Origin: CAUYUA01 sp963575675
Lineage (GTDB): Bacteria; Pseudomonadota; Alphaproteobacteria; Azospirillales; Azospirillaceae
NCBI GenBank assembly: GCA_963575675.1
Contig: CAUYUA010000232.1
Location: 1 to 25,863 of the forward strand
Length of the DNA: 25,863 nt
Direction: 5' to 3'
Positions within the stretch are counted from its first letter, which is position 1, and every line of letters starts with the position of its first letter. The notes under the pieces were generated by a model, which was not told the DNA's origin, did not search any database, and saw nothing but the letters and a program-made list of their open reading frames with translations. Position numbers and translations under genes: made by a program. Positions 16,107 to 24,091 of this stretch are shown in pieces.

Positions 16107-18789
16107 CTATTCCGCCAGACTTTTTGAGATAATTTCCGACACATCCGATGACAACCCAGGAAACGCCGCCAGACGCTCCAACTGTTCCTTCATCAACGCT
16201 TGTCTTCCTGAATCAAAGCGTCGCCATTGCGTAAACGGTCCCGCCATACGCGCCGCCACTTGTGGATTCATCGGATCCAACAACAACACCTGATCCGCCA
16301 AAAAACGATAACCATCGCCGTTCGCCGCATGGAATCGCAATTGGTTGGCGCCGAAGCCTCCGATCAAAGCGTAAACCTTGTTCGGATTGCGGAAGTCGAA
16401 ACCAGGATGCCCCAGCAAACGCCGGACCGTTCCCAAAGTATCCTTCCGGAAGGATCCCGCCTGAAGATTCAACCACTTGTTCACAACCAAAGGATCATGA
16501 GCCCATTTTTGGTAGAAATTCTCCAGAACCTCAAGCCGCTCCGGCGCCGAGCTGTTAATCAAAAAACCCAACGCGCTCATCACATCGGTCATCGTTTGCG
16601 ATTCGCGATACTGTTTGAGACACATCGCATAGACATCAGTCTCATCCAGCACCATTAAATAGCCCAAACACACAGCCTTCAAACTGCGGCGACCAACAGC
16701 GGCGGCGCTGACATCGAACGGGTCAAAGGCGGCGCCGGCAAGATAAGTCTTCAACCACAAATCCCGCAGAGCCAATCCCAATCGTCGCCGCACCTCTTGA
16801 CGGACAAAGTGAATCGCATCAACGTCCACCACAGCCATTTGTTGCGCCAAGAAATTCTCAGTCGGCAACAATAACGCCAACGCCGCGAACGCCGGATCCC
16901 GCGCAGAGTCCTCCAATAAACGCCGCGCCGCTGAAACAACCCGCTCGGGTAGGGACTGATCCCGGATTTCTCCGCGTTCTTGATGCTCGCGGATCATCTT
17001 CATCAGCATGCGAGTCATCAGCGTCTGGCCGGACTCCCAGCGGTTGAAAGAGTCGGAGTCATGCGCCATAAGAAACGCCAAGTCCTCATCCGAGGCCGAC
17101 GTTTGCAAACGCACCGGCGCAGAGAATCCGCGCAACAACGACGGAACCGGCGACGATGGAACATTTGTGAATACAAAACGCTCTTCCGAAGCTTTCACCG
17201 ACAACACGCGATTTGAATCGCCCGGATTTCCGCCGGCGGCGGGATGCGGCGTTTCAGTTTCTCCTTGCAAATACAATGGCAGATCGCGACCGTCTTCTCC
17301 CAACAATCCGATCGACAGAGGAATATGCATCGGAGCTTTGGCGGGCTGTCCGGGAGTTGGCGGGCAAGATTGCCGCACCGCCAATGCATAGGTTTTTGCG
17401 ATGGGATCGTAAACGCCTTCCGTCCACAACTCCGGCGTGCCGGATTGAGAATACCACAATCGGAACTGACGAAGATCGATGCCGGAAGCGTCGGCCATTG
17501 CGTCTACGAATTGATCGCAAGTGGCGGCTTGACCATCATGTCGCGAGAAATAGAGGTCCATGCCGCGTCGAAACGCCGGAGCGCCGATCAACGTATGGAT
17601 CATGCGGATGACTTCAGAGCCTTTCTCATACACTGTGGCGGTGTAGAAGTTGTTGATCTCCATGTAAGATTCAGGCCGAACCGGATGCGCCACGGCGCCC
17701 GCGTCCTCTTGGAACTGCCCGGCGCGCAATCTCTGAACGTCGGCAATGCGCTTAACAGGCCGCGAATTGATGTCGGAGGAGAACTCTTGATCGCGAAAAA
17801 CCGTCAACCCTTCCTTCAGGCTGAGCTGGAACCAATCTCGACAAGTGACGCGGTTTCCGGTCCAGTTGTGGAAATACTCATGCGCAATGACGGATTCGAT
17901 CGCTTGAAAATCGAAGTCCGTGGCGGTCTCCGACTTGGCGAGAACATATTTTGTATTGAATATATTAAGGCCTTTGTTTTCCATTGCTCCCATGTTGAAG
18001 TCGCCGACCGCGACGATCATGAAGATGTCAAGATCGTATTCAAGGCCGAAAACCTGTTCGTCCCACGCCATGGATTTTTTTAAAGAGCGCATCGCATGCG
18101 CGCATTTATCTTCATTTCCGGGCTCAACGAAAATACGCAGAGCAACGGTTCGACCGGATCGAGTGACGAATGAATCCTCCACCACGACCAAACGTCCGGC
18201 GACGAGGGCGAACAAATAGCACGGCTTGGGGAAAGGATCTTGCCATTGCGCCCAGTGTCGCCCGTCATCGAGCGTTCCGGACCCGACCAAATTTCCGTTG
18301 GACAAGAGAACCGGATACAAAGTGGAATCGGCCTCGATTGTGACCGTGAATCGGCCGGCGTCGGGACGATCGAGATAGGTGATCTTGCGGAATCCTTCGG
18401 CTCGCATTGAGTGCAAGTTTCCGCTCGACCTATAGAGCCTCCAGAGCCAAATTTTCATGGGGTTTGATTCGGGTGACGATATCCAACGAAAAAGCGTCGG
18501 AAAGCAGCGCGCCCGGCAATTCCAAATTGTCTTGCGTAACAACATAGGCGTCAGGAGAAAGCGTTTTTTCATTCAACGCAACCGAGATCAACTCCAGCCG
18601 CTGCCCATCCAGCATCAACGGCGGTCGATTGTTTTCCGGTTCATTTGTTGCGCCACGGCGCACAGCCAAACGAGAGCGCACAATTGTCGCTTCTTCGCGC
18701 AGGTCGAAAAACAACGCCACGCTGTCGATCAAGTAGGAAGGAGGAGTGTAGTTTTTGCGATAAATGGCCTGAGAGGTCGCATGCGTCAT
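16107..18789 (-). CDS. pepN: aminopeptidase N (M1 zinc metallopeptidase), frameshifted near its N-terminus
   Basis: PepN removes N-terminal amino acids from peptides in the cytoplasm. The two pieces together give about 890 aa. The first covers 18789 down to about 18445 (MTHATSQAIYRKNYTPPSYLIDSVALFFDL... to KPHENLALE). The second, in another frame, resumes at LYRSSGNLHS and runs to the stop. The catalytic domain is intact: GAMENKGLN for substrate N-terminus recognition and HEYFHNWTGNRVTCRDWFQLSLKEGLTVFRDQEF with the zinc-binding HExxH-x18-E. The break is a +1/-2 shift in GAGGCTCTATAGG. Just after it RKITY-LDRPD-AGRFTV is several residues shorter than usual family members. The downstream frame alone lacks the first ~115 residues and is unlikely to work by itself. 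Possible consensus error. Confidence 0.92.
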
Positions 18790-18871
18790 GACAACAGGTT
18801 CCGCTTACGTCGGGAGGGCGGCCAGATTAGGCCTTGATCTTGAGAAAAGCGAGAAAAGTAAATGAATCCCG

Positions 18872-19022
18872 TAAAAGGGTCCAGAGACTGTGTTTGGGAT
18901 CGCTTGAGTTAGCTCCCTCTTCGTTCGTAAGGCAAATGATTCTAAAGGAGAATCGCTATGCGAATAAGAGGGGGCTTTCGTCCTTGGCTCGAACGACTGG
19001 GGACACGGTCTCCATATCCTTT
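18872..19022. repeat. Family A repeat, copy 5 (full-length, diverged)
   Basis: The left arm CCAGAGACTGTG (from 18880) and right arm GGGGACACGGTCTCC (about 18999-19013) are diverged inverted copies of the family motif. Between them lie GGAGAATCGCTATGCGAATA and AGGGGGCTTTCGTCCTTGGC, both shared with other copies. The element lies about 40 bp 3' of the MFS stop and upstream of pepN. No other feature was seen in the 271-bp gap. Confidence 0.7.
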
Positions 19023-19060
19023 CAATTTATTCTTTATTCTATTCTTTTCTTTATTACGTC

Positions 19061-20281
19061 TTAGAATCGCCGCCGCATTTCGAAAAGCGCGCCGCAAAGC
19101 AGCAACGACGCAAGGATATAAGGCGCGCCGGGAACGCCGTCTCCAAAAGCGTTGGCTCCAATGAAAAACGAGAAGGTTAAAGAAAACAAGCCGGGGCCAA
19201 TCATGCCGGTCACGCCCTTCAAACTACTGAGAGCCCCTTGCAACAACCCTTGTTCAGAGGCGGGAACGCAGCGAGACATCAAGCTTTGAGCCGCCGGGCC
19301 GAACATCCCCCAAAGCGCCAAACTGGGAATCGCGATCCACATTAAAGACCCGCTCCGGGAGCTTCCAAGGCAGAAAAAACCGATGATCCCGAATGTCAGC
19401 CCAGTTAACGCCATGCCTCGCTCCCCCAATCGCGTCGTCAAAGGTCGAACCATTCCTCCCTGCACGATCGCGGAGCAGAGTCCAATCGCGGCCAAAGAGA
19501 AGCCTATGGTTTGTTGATCCCAGCCATAGCGAAAACCGACATACAGCACAAAAGTGCTGGGAAGAGCTTCATGCGCCAAATTGCTGAGCAGAGCGATGAG
19601 GGCTAAACCGAGCAACCGATGATTGGAGCGCAGTAGGGCCAGAGAGCCGATGGGGTTGGCGCGTTTCCAAGAGAATTGCTTGCGGCGTTCAAGAGGCAAG
19701 GATTCCGGGAGGATGAAGGAGCCGTAAACGCCGTTGCCAAGACTGAGAGCTGCGGCTGTCCAAAAAGGCAAACGAACGTCCACGGCGCCCAGCAGGCCCC
19801 CAAGAGCCGGTCCCAGAACGAAGCCTAAACCGAAGGCCGCTCCTTGCACGCCAAACCCTGCGGCGCGCTTTTCCGGCGAGGTGACGTCAACGATGTAGGC
19901 GGCGGCGGTTGCGAAACTAGCCGAAGTGATTCCGGAAATCACTCGTCCAACCAGCAGCCAACCGAGGCTCGGCGCGAATCCCATGAATATGTAATCAAGG
20001 CCCAGGCCGAAATTCGACAGCAAGATCACAGGGCGACGACCAAAGTGATCCGACAATCCGCCCAAGATCGGCGAGCACAAAAACTGCATCAGCGCCCAAA
20101 GCGTTGCAAACGCGCCGACGGTCTCGGCGGCGTGGACGGTGTCGTTGTTCAGAAACTCGGAGATCAACCTGGGTAAGACGGGGATGACCACGCCCAAAGC
20201 CAAGACATCGAGGACAATGGTGATGAAGATGAAGGACAGCGCCGGAATGCGCGCCGCCGGCCGTGTGACCTGATGTCTCAT
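19061..20281 (-). CDS. MFS drug exporter, TetA-like (DHA1 family)
   Basis: This 406-aa protein has about twelve hydrophobic helices, typical of proton-coupled exporters of the major facilitator superfamily. The N-terminal half shows LDVLALGVVIPVLPRL and the motif A-type loop GGLSDHFGRRPVILLSNFGLGLDYI, then GRVISGITSAS (motif B region) and GFVLGPALGGLLG (antiporter motif C). These blocks resemble TetA tetracycline exporters, but many such homologues act on other or unknown compounds, so no resistance should be inferred. It starts 50 bp after the hypothetical gene on the same strand and is probably co-transcribed. No TetR-type regulator adjoins it. Family A copy 5 lies just after its stop. Confidence 0.88.
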   Translation of the reverse strand: MRHQVTRPAARIPALSFIFITIVLDVLALGVVIPVLPRLISEFLNNDTVHAAETVGAFATLWALMQFLCSPILGGLSDHFGRRPVILLSNFGLGLDYIFMGFAPSLGWLLVGRVISGITSASFATAAAYIVDVTSPEKRAAGFGVQGAAFGLGFVLGPALGGLLGAVDVRLPFWTAAALSLGNGVYGSFILPESLPLERRKQFSWKRANPIGSLALLRSNHRLLGLALIALLSNLAHEALPSTFVLYVGFRYGWDQQTIGFSLAAIGLCSAIVQGGMVRPLTTRLGERGMALTGLTFGIIGFFCLGSSRSGSLMWIAIPSLALWGMFGPAAQSLMSRCVPASEQGLLQGALSSLKGVTGMIGPGLFSLTFSFFIGANAFGDGVPGAPYILASLLLCGALFEMRRRF

Positions 20282-20331
20282 GACTTTAGCGTCTTCTCTG
20301 GACGGGCTCTGCGCCCTTGAAGTGTAGAAGT

Positions 20332-20856
20332 CTATAGATTGTGGGCCAACAATTGAAGGAATGGCCGCGCTTCTTGGATGAGAGGAAGGGTTTCGTAAAT
20401 CATTGCTTCTGGAGTCAGCTCGTCCTCAATGAAGCTTTGAGAGAACAGTAATATCTTCTGATTTCCATCCAAAACGAACTGAGCGTGCGGCAAATCTTTG
20501 GCGGCGCGCAGGATGGAAAGAACATGTTGGCGTTTGCAGACGTTTTGCCCGGAGAACGGCACATAGCCGACTTCCGCCCAGATTTGGCACAGTAAGCGTC
20601 CATCTCGGTTGCTGACCAGAAGGTTGAACAGCAACGTATCGATGACGAATCGCACTTGTGACGGTTGGAAGGATTCCACCAAAACGGGAACGCCTTCGGT
20701 GGTCACGGCGAGAGTGTTGATCGCCAGAGGCACGTTGGATTGCGCCATGCGGACCAGAGATTTTAAGGCGTCCAGACGAAACGTCTCTGGGCGAGACGAT
20801 TTTCCGCTCTGCGTTTGAGATGGCGTTGACGAGGAACAGGCTGAGCTTTCAACCAT
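20332..20856 (-). CDS. hypothetical protein, possible YbjN / type III chaperone-like fold
   Basis: I do not firmly recognise this 174-aa protein. After a Ser/Thr/Gln-rich N-terminus of ~35 residues comes a compact alpha/beta region: FRLDALKSLVRMAQSN, VRFVIDTLLFNLLVSNRDGRLLCQIWAEVGYV, LSILRAAKDLPHAQFVLDGNQKILLFSQSF, and TPEAMIYETLPLIQEARPFLQLL. The alternation of short strands, a Gly/Asp turn and a last long helix resembles YbjN or secretion-chaperone folds, but this is a shape judgement only. ATG 20856 is favoured over 20922: AGAGGAG lies 8 nt before it. It is probably the first gene of a unit with the MFS exporter. A TTAA-N6-TTAA site lies about 65 bp upstream. Confidence 0.6.
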   Translation of the reverse strand: MVESSACSSSTPSQTQSGKSSRPETFRLDALKSLVRMAQSNVPLAINTLAVTTEGVPVLVESFQPSQVRFVIDTLLFNLLVSNRDGRLLCQIWAEVGYVPFSGQNVCKRQHVLSILRAAKDLPHAQFVLDGNQKILLFSQSFIEDELTPEAMIYETLPLIQEARPFLQLLAHNL

Positions 20857-20918
20857 GACGAAACTCCTCTGCGCCGTATTTTGCGCGTCCGTTTTAGAGA
20901 GGGGAGGGGATGCGGCGG

Positions 20919-20938
20919 GCAATGTTAAGCAATGTTAA
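20919..20938 (-). promoter_or_regulatory. possible CtrA-like site (tandem GCAATGTTAA)
   Basis: GCAATGTTAA occurs twice in tandem, giving TTAA-N6-TTAAC on the minus strand about 65 bp before the hypothetical gene's ATG. CtrA, the alphaproteobacterial cell-cycle regulator, binds TTAA-N7-TTAA and shorter-spaced variants. The match is suggestive only; no promoter hexamers are clear beside it. Confidence 0.3.
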
Positions 20939-20960
20939 AAGGGACGTGTTTCTGTTGTTC

Positions 20961-22691
20961 TTATTCTGTTGCTTGGCAAAGAGAGCGGCCATCGATGATT
21001 ATTTTTTGCGCGGATTCGGGATCCAAAGGCCGTCCGAACAAAAAGCCTTGTCCATATTCACAGCGCAAGTGACGTAACGCTTCCATTTCCTCGATGGTTT
21101 CGACGCCTTCGGCGATGACTTTGAAGCCCATGATTTTGCCGAGTCGGATGATGGTTCGGACAATTTCGCGGTCTTCGGTCGTTTGTCCCATGGCGGCGAC
21201 GAAAGCGCGATCTATTTTCAGCCCATCGACGGGCAAGCGTCGCAGATAACTCAACGAGGAATAGCCGGTTCCGAAATCATCGATGGATAGGCCGATTCCT
21301 ATGTCGCGAACTTGATGCAGTGTGGAAATGGCTTCGCGTTGATTGTTCATTAGGCCGCTTTCCGTGATTTCGAGTCGAATCCATGCCGGATCGGCTCCGG
21401 TGACTTCCAGCATGCGGCGAATGCCGGTGGTCAGAGCCGGGCCGTTGAGTTGTCCTGCGGAGAGATTGATGCTCATAAACAGAGGCGGCGTGTTTGTCGG
21501 GCGGAATTTTTGCCACGCGACAATTCGTCGACAGGCTTCCAAGAACACATGATTGCCTAAGGGCACGATTAATCCGGCTTCTTCGGCCAAGGGAATGAAA
21601 TCAACGGGCGAAATCCATCCGCGTCGAGGGCTGCGCCAGCGCGCCAGCGCTTCGAACCCCACCAGACGTCCGCTTTCCATCTCGATGATGGGCTGGTAGG
21701 CCAGTCGCAGTTCGCCGCCCAAGAAAATGGCGCGCCGAAGATCGGTTTCCATTTGTTGGCGATCGACAAGGCGAGCATGCATTTCGGCGTCGAACAACAC
21801 CGGCATGTCGCGGCCTTGGATGCGCGCTTGATACGCGGCGATTTCAGCGTTGCGGATGACGTCGGCGGCGTCTTCTTTTCGATTTCCGGTTACGGCGATT
21901 CCGATGTTCGCTGTGATGTAGGTGATGCGGTGATCGATGTCGAAGGGGTGGGACAGGATGTGGCGAATCTTATAGAGCGGTTCTTCGATTCTCTCTAAAC
22001 TGCCGTGAGTTGGAATCAGCACGCCTAACCGTTCTTGATGCAAACGTCCAACGACGCACTCCGGAGGCAAACTGTCGCACAATCGCGCGATGAAGGCCGA
22101 TAGGATGCGATCGGCGATTTCGTGGCCGAAGCTGGTGCGCGCCATCCAAAACCGATCGAGATCGATCAGCATCACCGCGGGTTTGTGACCGATTTCAATG
22201 GCGTATCGCGTATCTCGCATAAACCCCGCAAAGTTCGGCACGCCGGTTTGGCGGTCGACATAGGCGAGTTTCTCTAGAGAATCTTGAATGATTTTGCGCT
22301 CGGTCAAATCGTGCAAAAAGAGAGCGTATAATGTTTCTTTGTCGGTGGTCAAAAGAACGATGTGTAATCGCGCCGGAAACGTCGTTCCGTCGACGCGCCG
22401 AGCCGTGGTTTCTTTTTCGTTAAGGGAGTCCGCAGAAAACGCGCCATTGGATTCAAGATTGCTCTCTGAATCATCGGCCGGGTTGTTAGGCGTGGTCGGC
22501 CATAGGTCCTTTGTGATCTCGGGAAGAAGAGCGCTGATGTTTTGTCCACGTCCGCATTGCTCCGACAAGCCGAACATGCGTTCTGCCGCCAGATTCACGC
22601 CATATATTTCGCCGTTTTTGCAAACGGTTAAAATAGCGTCTGGGGCATGGCGAACGATCGCCTGACTCTGGGCGGAGGCAAACGTAGACGT
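20961..22691 (-). CDS. PAS - degenerate GGDEF - EAL protein, likely c-di-GMP phosphodiesterase
   Basis: EAL domains hydrolyse c-di-GMP to pGpG. The order is PAS (about 10-130), GGDEF-like (about 140-305), EAL (about 320-565). The GGDEF site is lost: VVGRLHQERLGVLIP stands where R-x-GGDEF is expected, so cyclase activity is unlikely. EAL residues are kept: FEALARW, NLS, EITES, IDDFGTGYSSLSYL, LKID, EGVE and QGFLFGRPL. A GTG at 22598 would cut the PAS domain in half. In-frame coding continues upstream (APDAILTVCKNGEIYGVNLAAERMF) to ACG 22691, which sits 6 nt behind AGGAG; an in-frame stop lies further up. I place the start at ACG 22691: rare initiation, a lost ATG, or a base error. The protein would be 576 aa and soluble. 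Confidence 0.88.
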   Translation of the reverse strand, partial: TSTFASAQSQAIVRHAPDAILTVCKNGEIYGVNLAAERMFGLSEQCGRGQNISALLPEITKDLWPTTPNNPADDSESNLESNGAFSADSLNEKETTARRVDGTTFPARLHIVLLTTDKETLYALFLHDLTERKIIQDSLEKLAYVDRQTGVPNFAGFMRDTRYAIEIGHKPAVMLIDLDRFWMARTSFGHEIADRILSAFIARLCDSLPPECVVGRLHQERLGVLIPTHGSLERIEEPLYKIRHILSHPFDIDHRITYITANIGIAVTGNRKEDAADVIRNAEIAAYQARIQGRDMPVLFDAEMHARLVDRQQMETDLRRAIFLGGELRLAYQPIIEMESGRLVGFEALARWRSPRRGWISPVDFIPLAEEAGLIVPLGNHVFLEACRRIVAWQKFRPTNTPPLFMSINLSAGQLNGPALTTGIRRMLEVTGADPAWIRLEITESGLMNNQREAISTLHQVRDIGIGLSIDDFGTGYSSLSYLRRLPVDGLKIDRAFVAAMGQTTEDREIVRTIIRLGKIMGFKVIAEGVETIEEMEALRHLRCEYGQGFLFGRPLDPESAQKIIIDGRSLCQATE

Positions 22692-22715
22692 GGCGGTCTC
22701 CTGTTTTTGAGTCTC

Positions 22716-22743
22716 TCTATAATCAGGGGCGTCGTGAAATCAA
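22716..22743 (-). promoter_or_regulatory. candidate promoter of the EAL gene
   Basis: On the minus strand TTGATT (-35, 22738-22743) and TATAGA (-10, 22716-22721) are 16 bp apart. The predicted transcript start is near 22709, just before AGGAG (22698-22702) and the ACG start. This geometry supports translation beginning near 22691 rather than at the GTG 93 bp further in. Confidence 0.5.
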
Positions 22744-22831
22744 TAGAGAAACCTTCGACCCGGAGACAATACAATTTTTGCGGATGGCGTTGAATTGTGT
22801 TTTGTAGAGAAAAACTTTTCCACAGGGCGTA

Positions 22832-22845
22832 TTATGTTAACATAA
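22832..22845. promoter_or_regulatory. perfect 14-bp palindrome TTATGTTAACATAA
   Basis: This is a perfect dyad directly beside the T tract of the acuI terminator, about 90 bp before the EAL gene promoter. The ATGTTAAC core also occurs in the 17-bp tandem repeat after ssb. It may be an operator, or only part of the terminator's AT-rich tail. Confidence 0.35.
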
Positions 22846-22889
22846 AAAAACACCTTCCCAGTCTTCGATGGCAAGGACGACCGGGAAGG
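22843..22889 (-). terminator. rho-independent terminator of acuI
   Basis: The arms are CCTTCCC (22853-22859) with GGGAAGG (22883-22889), extended by GTC/GAC after one mismatch. On the minus strand the hairpin is followed by TG and a run of seven T. It lies 28 bp after the acuI stop at 22917. Confidence 0.8.
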
Positions 22890-22916
22890 GCGGTTCGGGA
22901 GCTGTCTTGATAGAAC

Positions 22917-23908
22917 TTAGCGTTTAACGTCAATCACCACTCGTCCTTGAATGCGTCCGGAGACGATTTCCTCAGCCAGAGCAAAGATATTGCTCATGGG
23001 TTCGACTCGCGTTATGGTCTTAAGCAAGGCGTGGGGCAAGTCTTGTTCCAGACGAGCCCAGGCTTTCTCGCGTTGCGCGCGTGAGGCCATGACGGAATCA
23101 ACCCCCAGCAGCGAGACGCCTCGCAGGATGAAGGGGAACACGGAGGAAGGAAGGTCGCTGCCGCCGGCGAGACCACAAGCCGCAACGACGCCGTTGCGCA
23201 TAGTTTGCGCGATGACGTTGGCCAGCGTTTGGCCTCCGACAGCGTCTACGGCTCCCGCCCAACGCTCTTTTTGCAGATGCGGGCCTTTTTCTTGCAGGGC
23301 GGCGCGGTCGATGAATCCGGAGGCGCCGAGGTTTTTCAGATAGTCGTGGGTTTCTGGTCGGCCTGTGGAGGCGATGACTTTGTATCCGCGTTTCGCTAAA
23401 ATGGCCACGGCCACGGAGCCGACTCCTCTGCGGCGCCGGTGACGAGGATCTCTCCGGAACTACGGATCACACCGGCTTCTCCCAGCTTCAGCACCGACAA
23501 CATGGCGTCCTATCCGGCGGTTCCGATCGCCATAGAGTCTTGGAACGAGAAACTGGAGGGCAAACGAACCAACCACTCTGCCTTGACGCGTTGTTTGGCG
23601 CTATAGCCGCCCCAGTGCATCTCCGACATTTCCCAGCCGTTGACCACGACTTTATCGCCGGGGCGCCATTCCGAAGATCGGGATTCAAGGACGGTTCCCG
23701 CCAGATCGATGCCGCACACCATCGGCAATTTGCGGGCGATTCGCCCTTTGCCTGTGATCGCCAGACCATCTTTGTAGTTCAATGTCGAACAATCGACATC
23801 GATCAAGACGTCGTAATCGGGCAGGTCGGCGACGGAGATCGGTTTTATTACCGCTTTCGGTTTGCCGCCCAGGTCTTCGAGAACAACAGCGTTGAATGTC
23901 TCGGTCAT
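22917..23908 (-). pseudogene. acuI: acrylyl-CoA reductase (NADPH), YhdH/AcuI family; in-frame TAG plus frameshift
   Basis: AcuI/YhdH is a medium-chain dehydrogenase-type enzyme that reduces acryloyl-CoA to propionyl-CoA. The N-terminal part (MTETFNAVVLEDLGGKPKAVIKPIS..., STLNYKDGLAITGKG, GIDLAGTVLES, GDKVVVNGWEMSEMHWGGY) reads to SMAIGTAG and then meets TAG at 23510-23512, where a Tyr is expected. The same frame goes on sensibly after it (DAMLSVLKLGEAGVIRSSGEILVTGAA). A 1-bp deletion near 23425 then breaks the NADP-binding GAAGGVGSVAVAILA motif. The last 165 codons are open and family-like (GYKVIASTGR, VDAVGG, ACGLAGG, GVDSVM, ISGRIQGRVVIDVK-like end). Length would be about 330 aa, normal for the family. 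The substitution-type stop makes true decay somewhat more likely here than in the purely indel cases, but error is not excluded. Confidence 0.9.
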
Positions 23909-23986
23909 AATGTGCGGGCCTCATTGCTGATAGTGATGCTTTGGGTCAATAACCGACGCGCTGTTCTTTGAGTGAGGTTAGAAACC

Positions 23987-24028
23987 AAAAGGGGCCAGGG
24001 ACTGTGTTCCCAGTCACCGGACCCTTTT
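23987..24028. repeat. Family A repeat, copy 6 (single-ended)
   Basis: It carries one motif unit, CCAGGGACTGTGTTCCCAGT followed by CACCGG, between AAAAGGGG and ACCCTTTT, so it folds with T tracts on both sides. It lies 63 bp 3' of the typA stop on the minus strand and upstream of acuI, so it is probably the typA terminator. Nothing else was seen in the 183-bp gap. Confidence 0.75.
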
Positions 24029-24091
24029 AATTCCAACCTTTGCAACCCTTTGCAATTTCAGTCCTTGCCCGGAAAACCGCGCGTCAATTCC

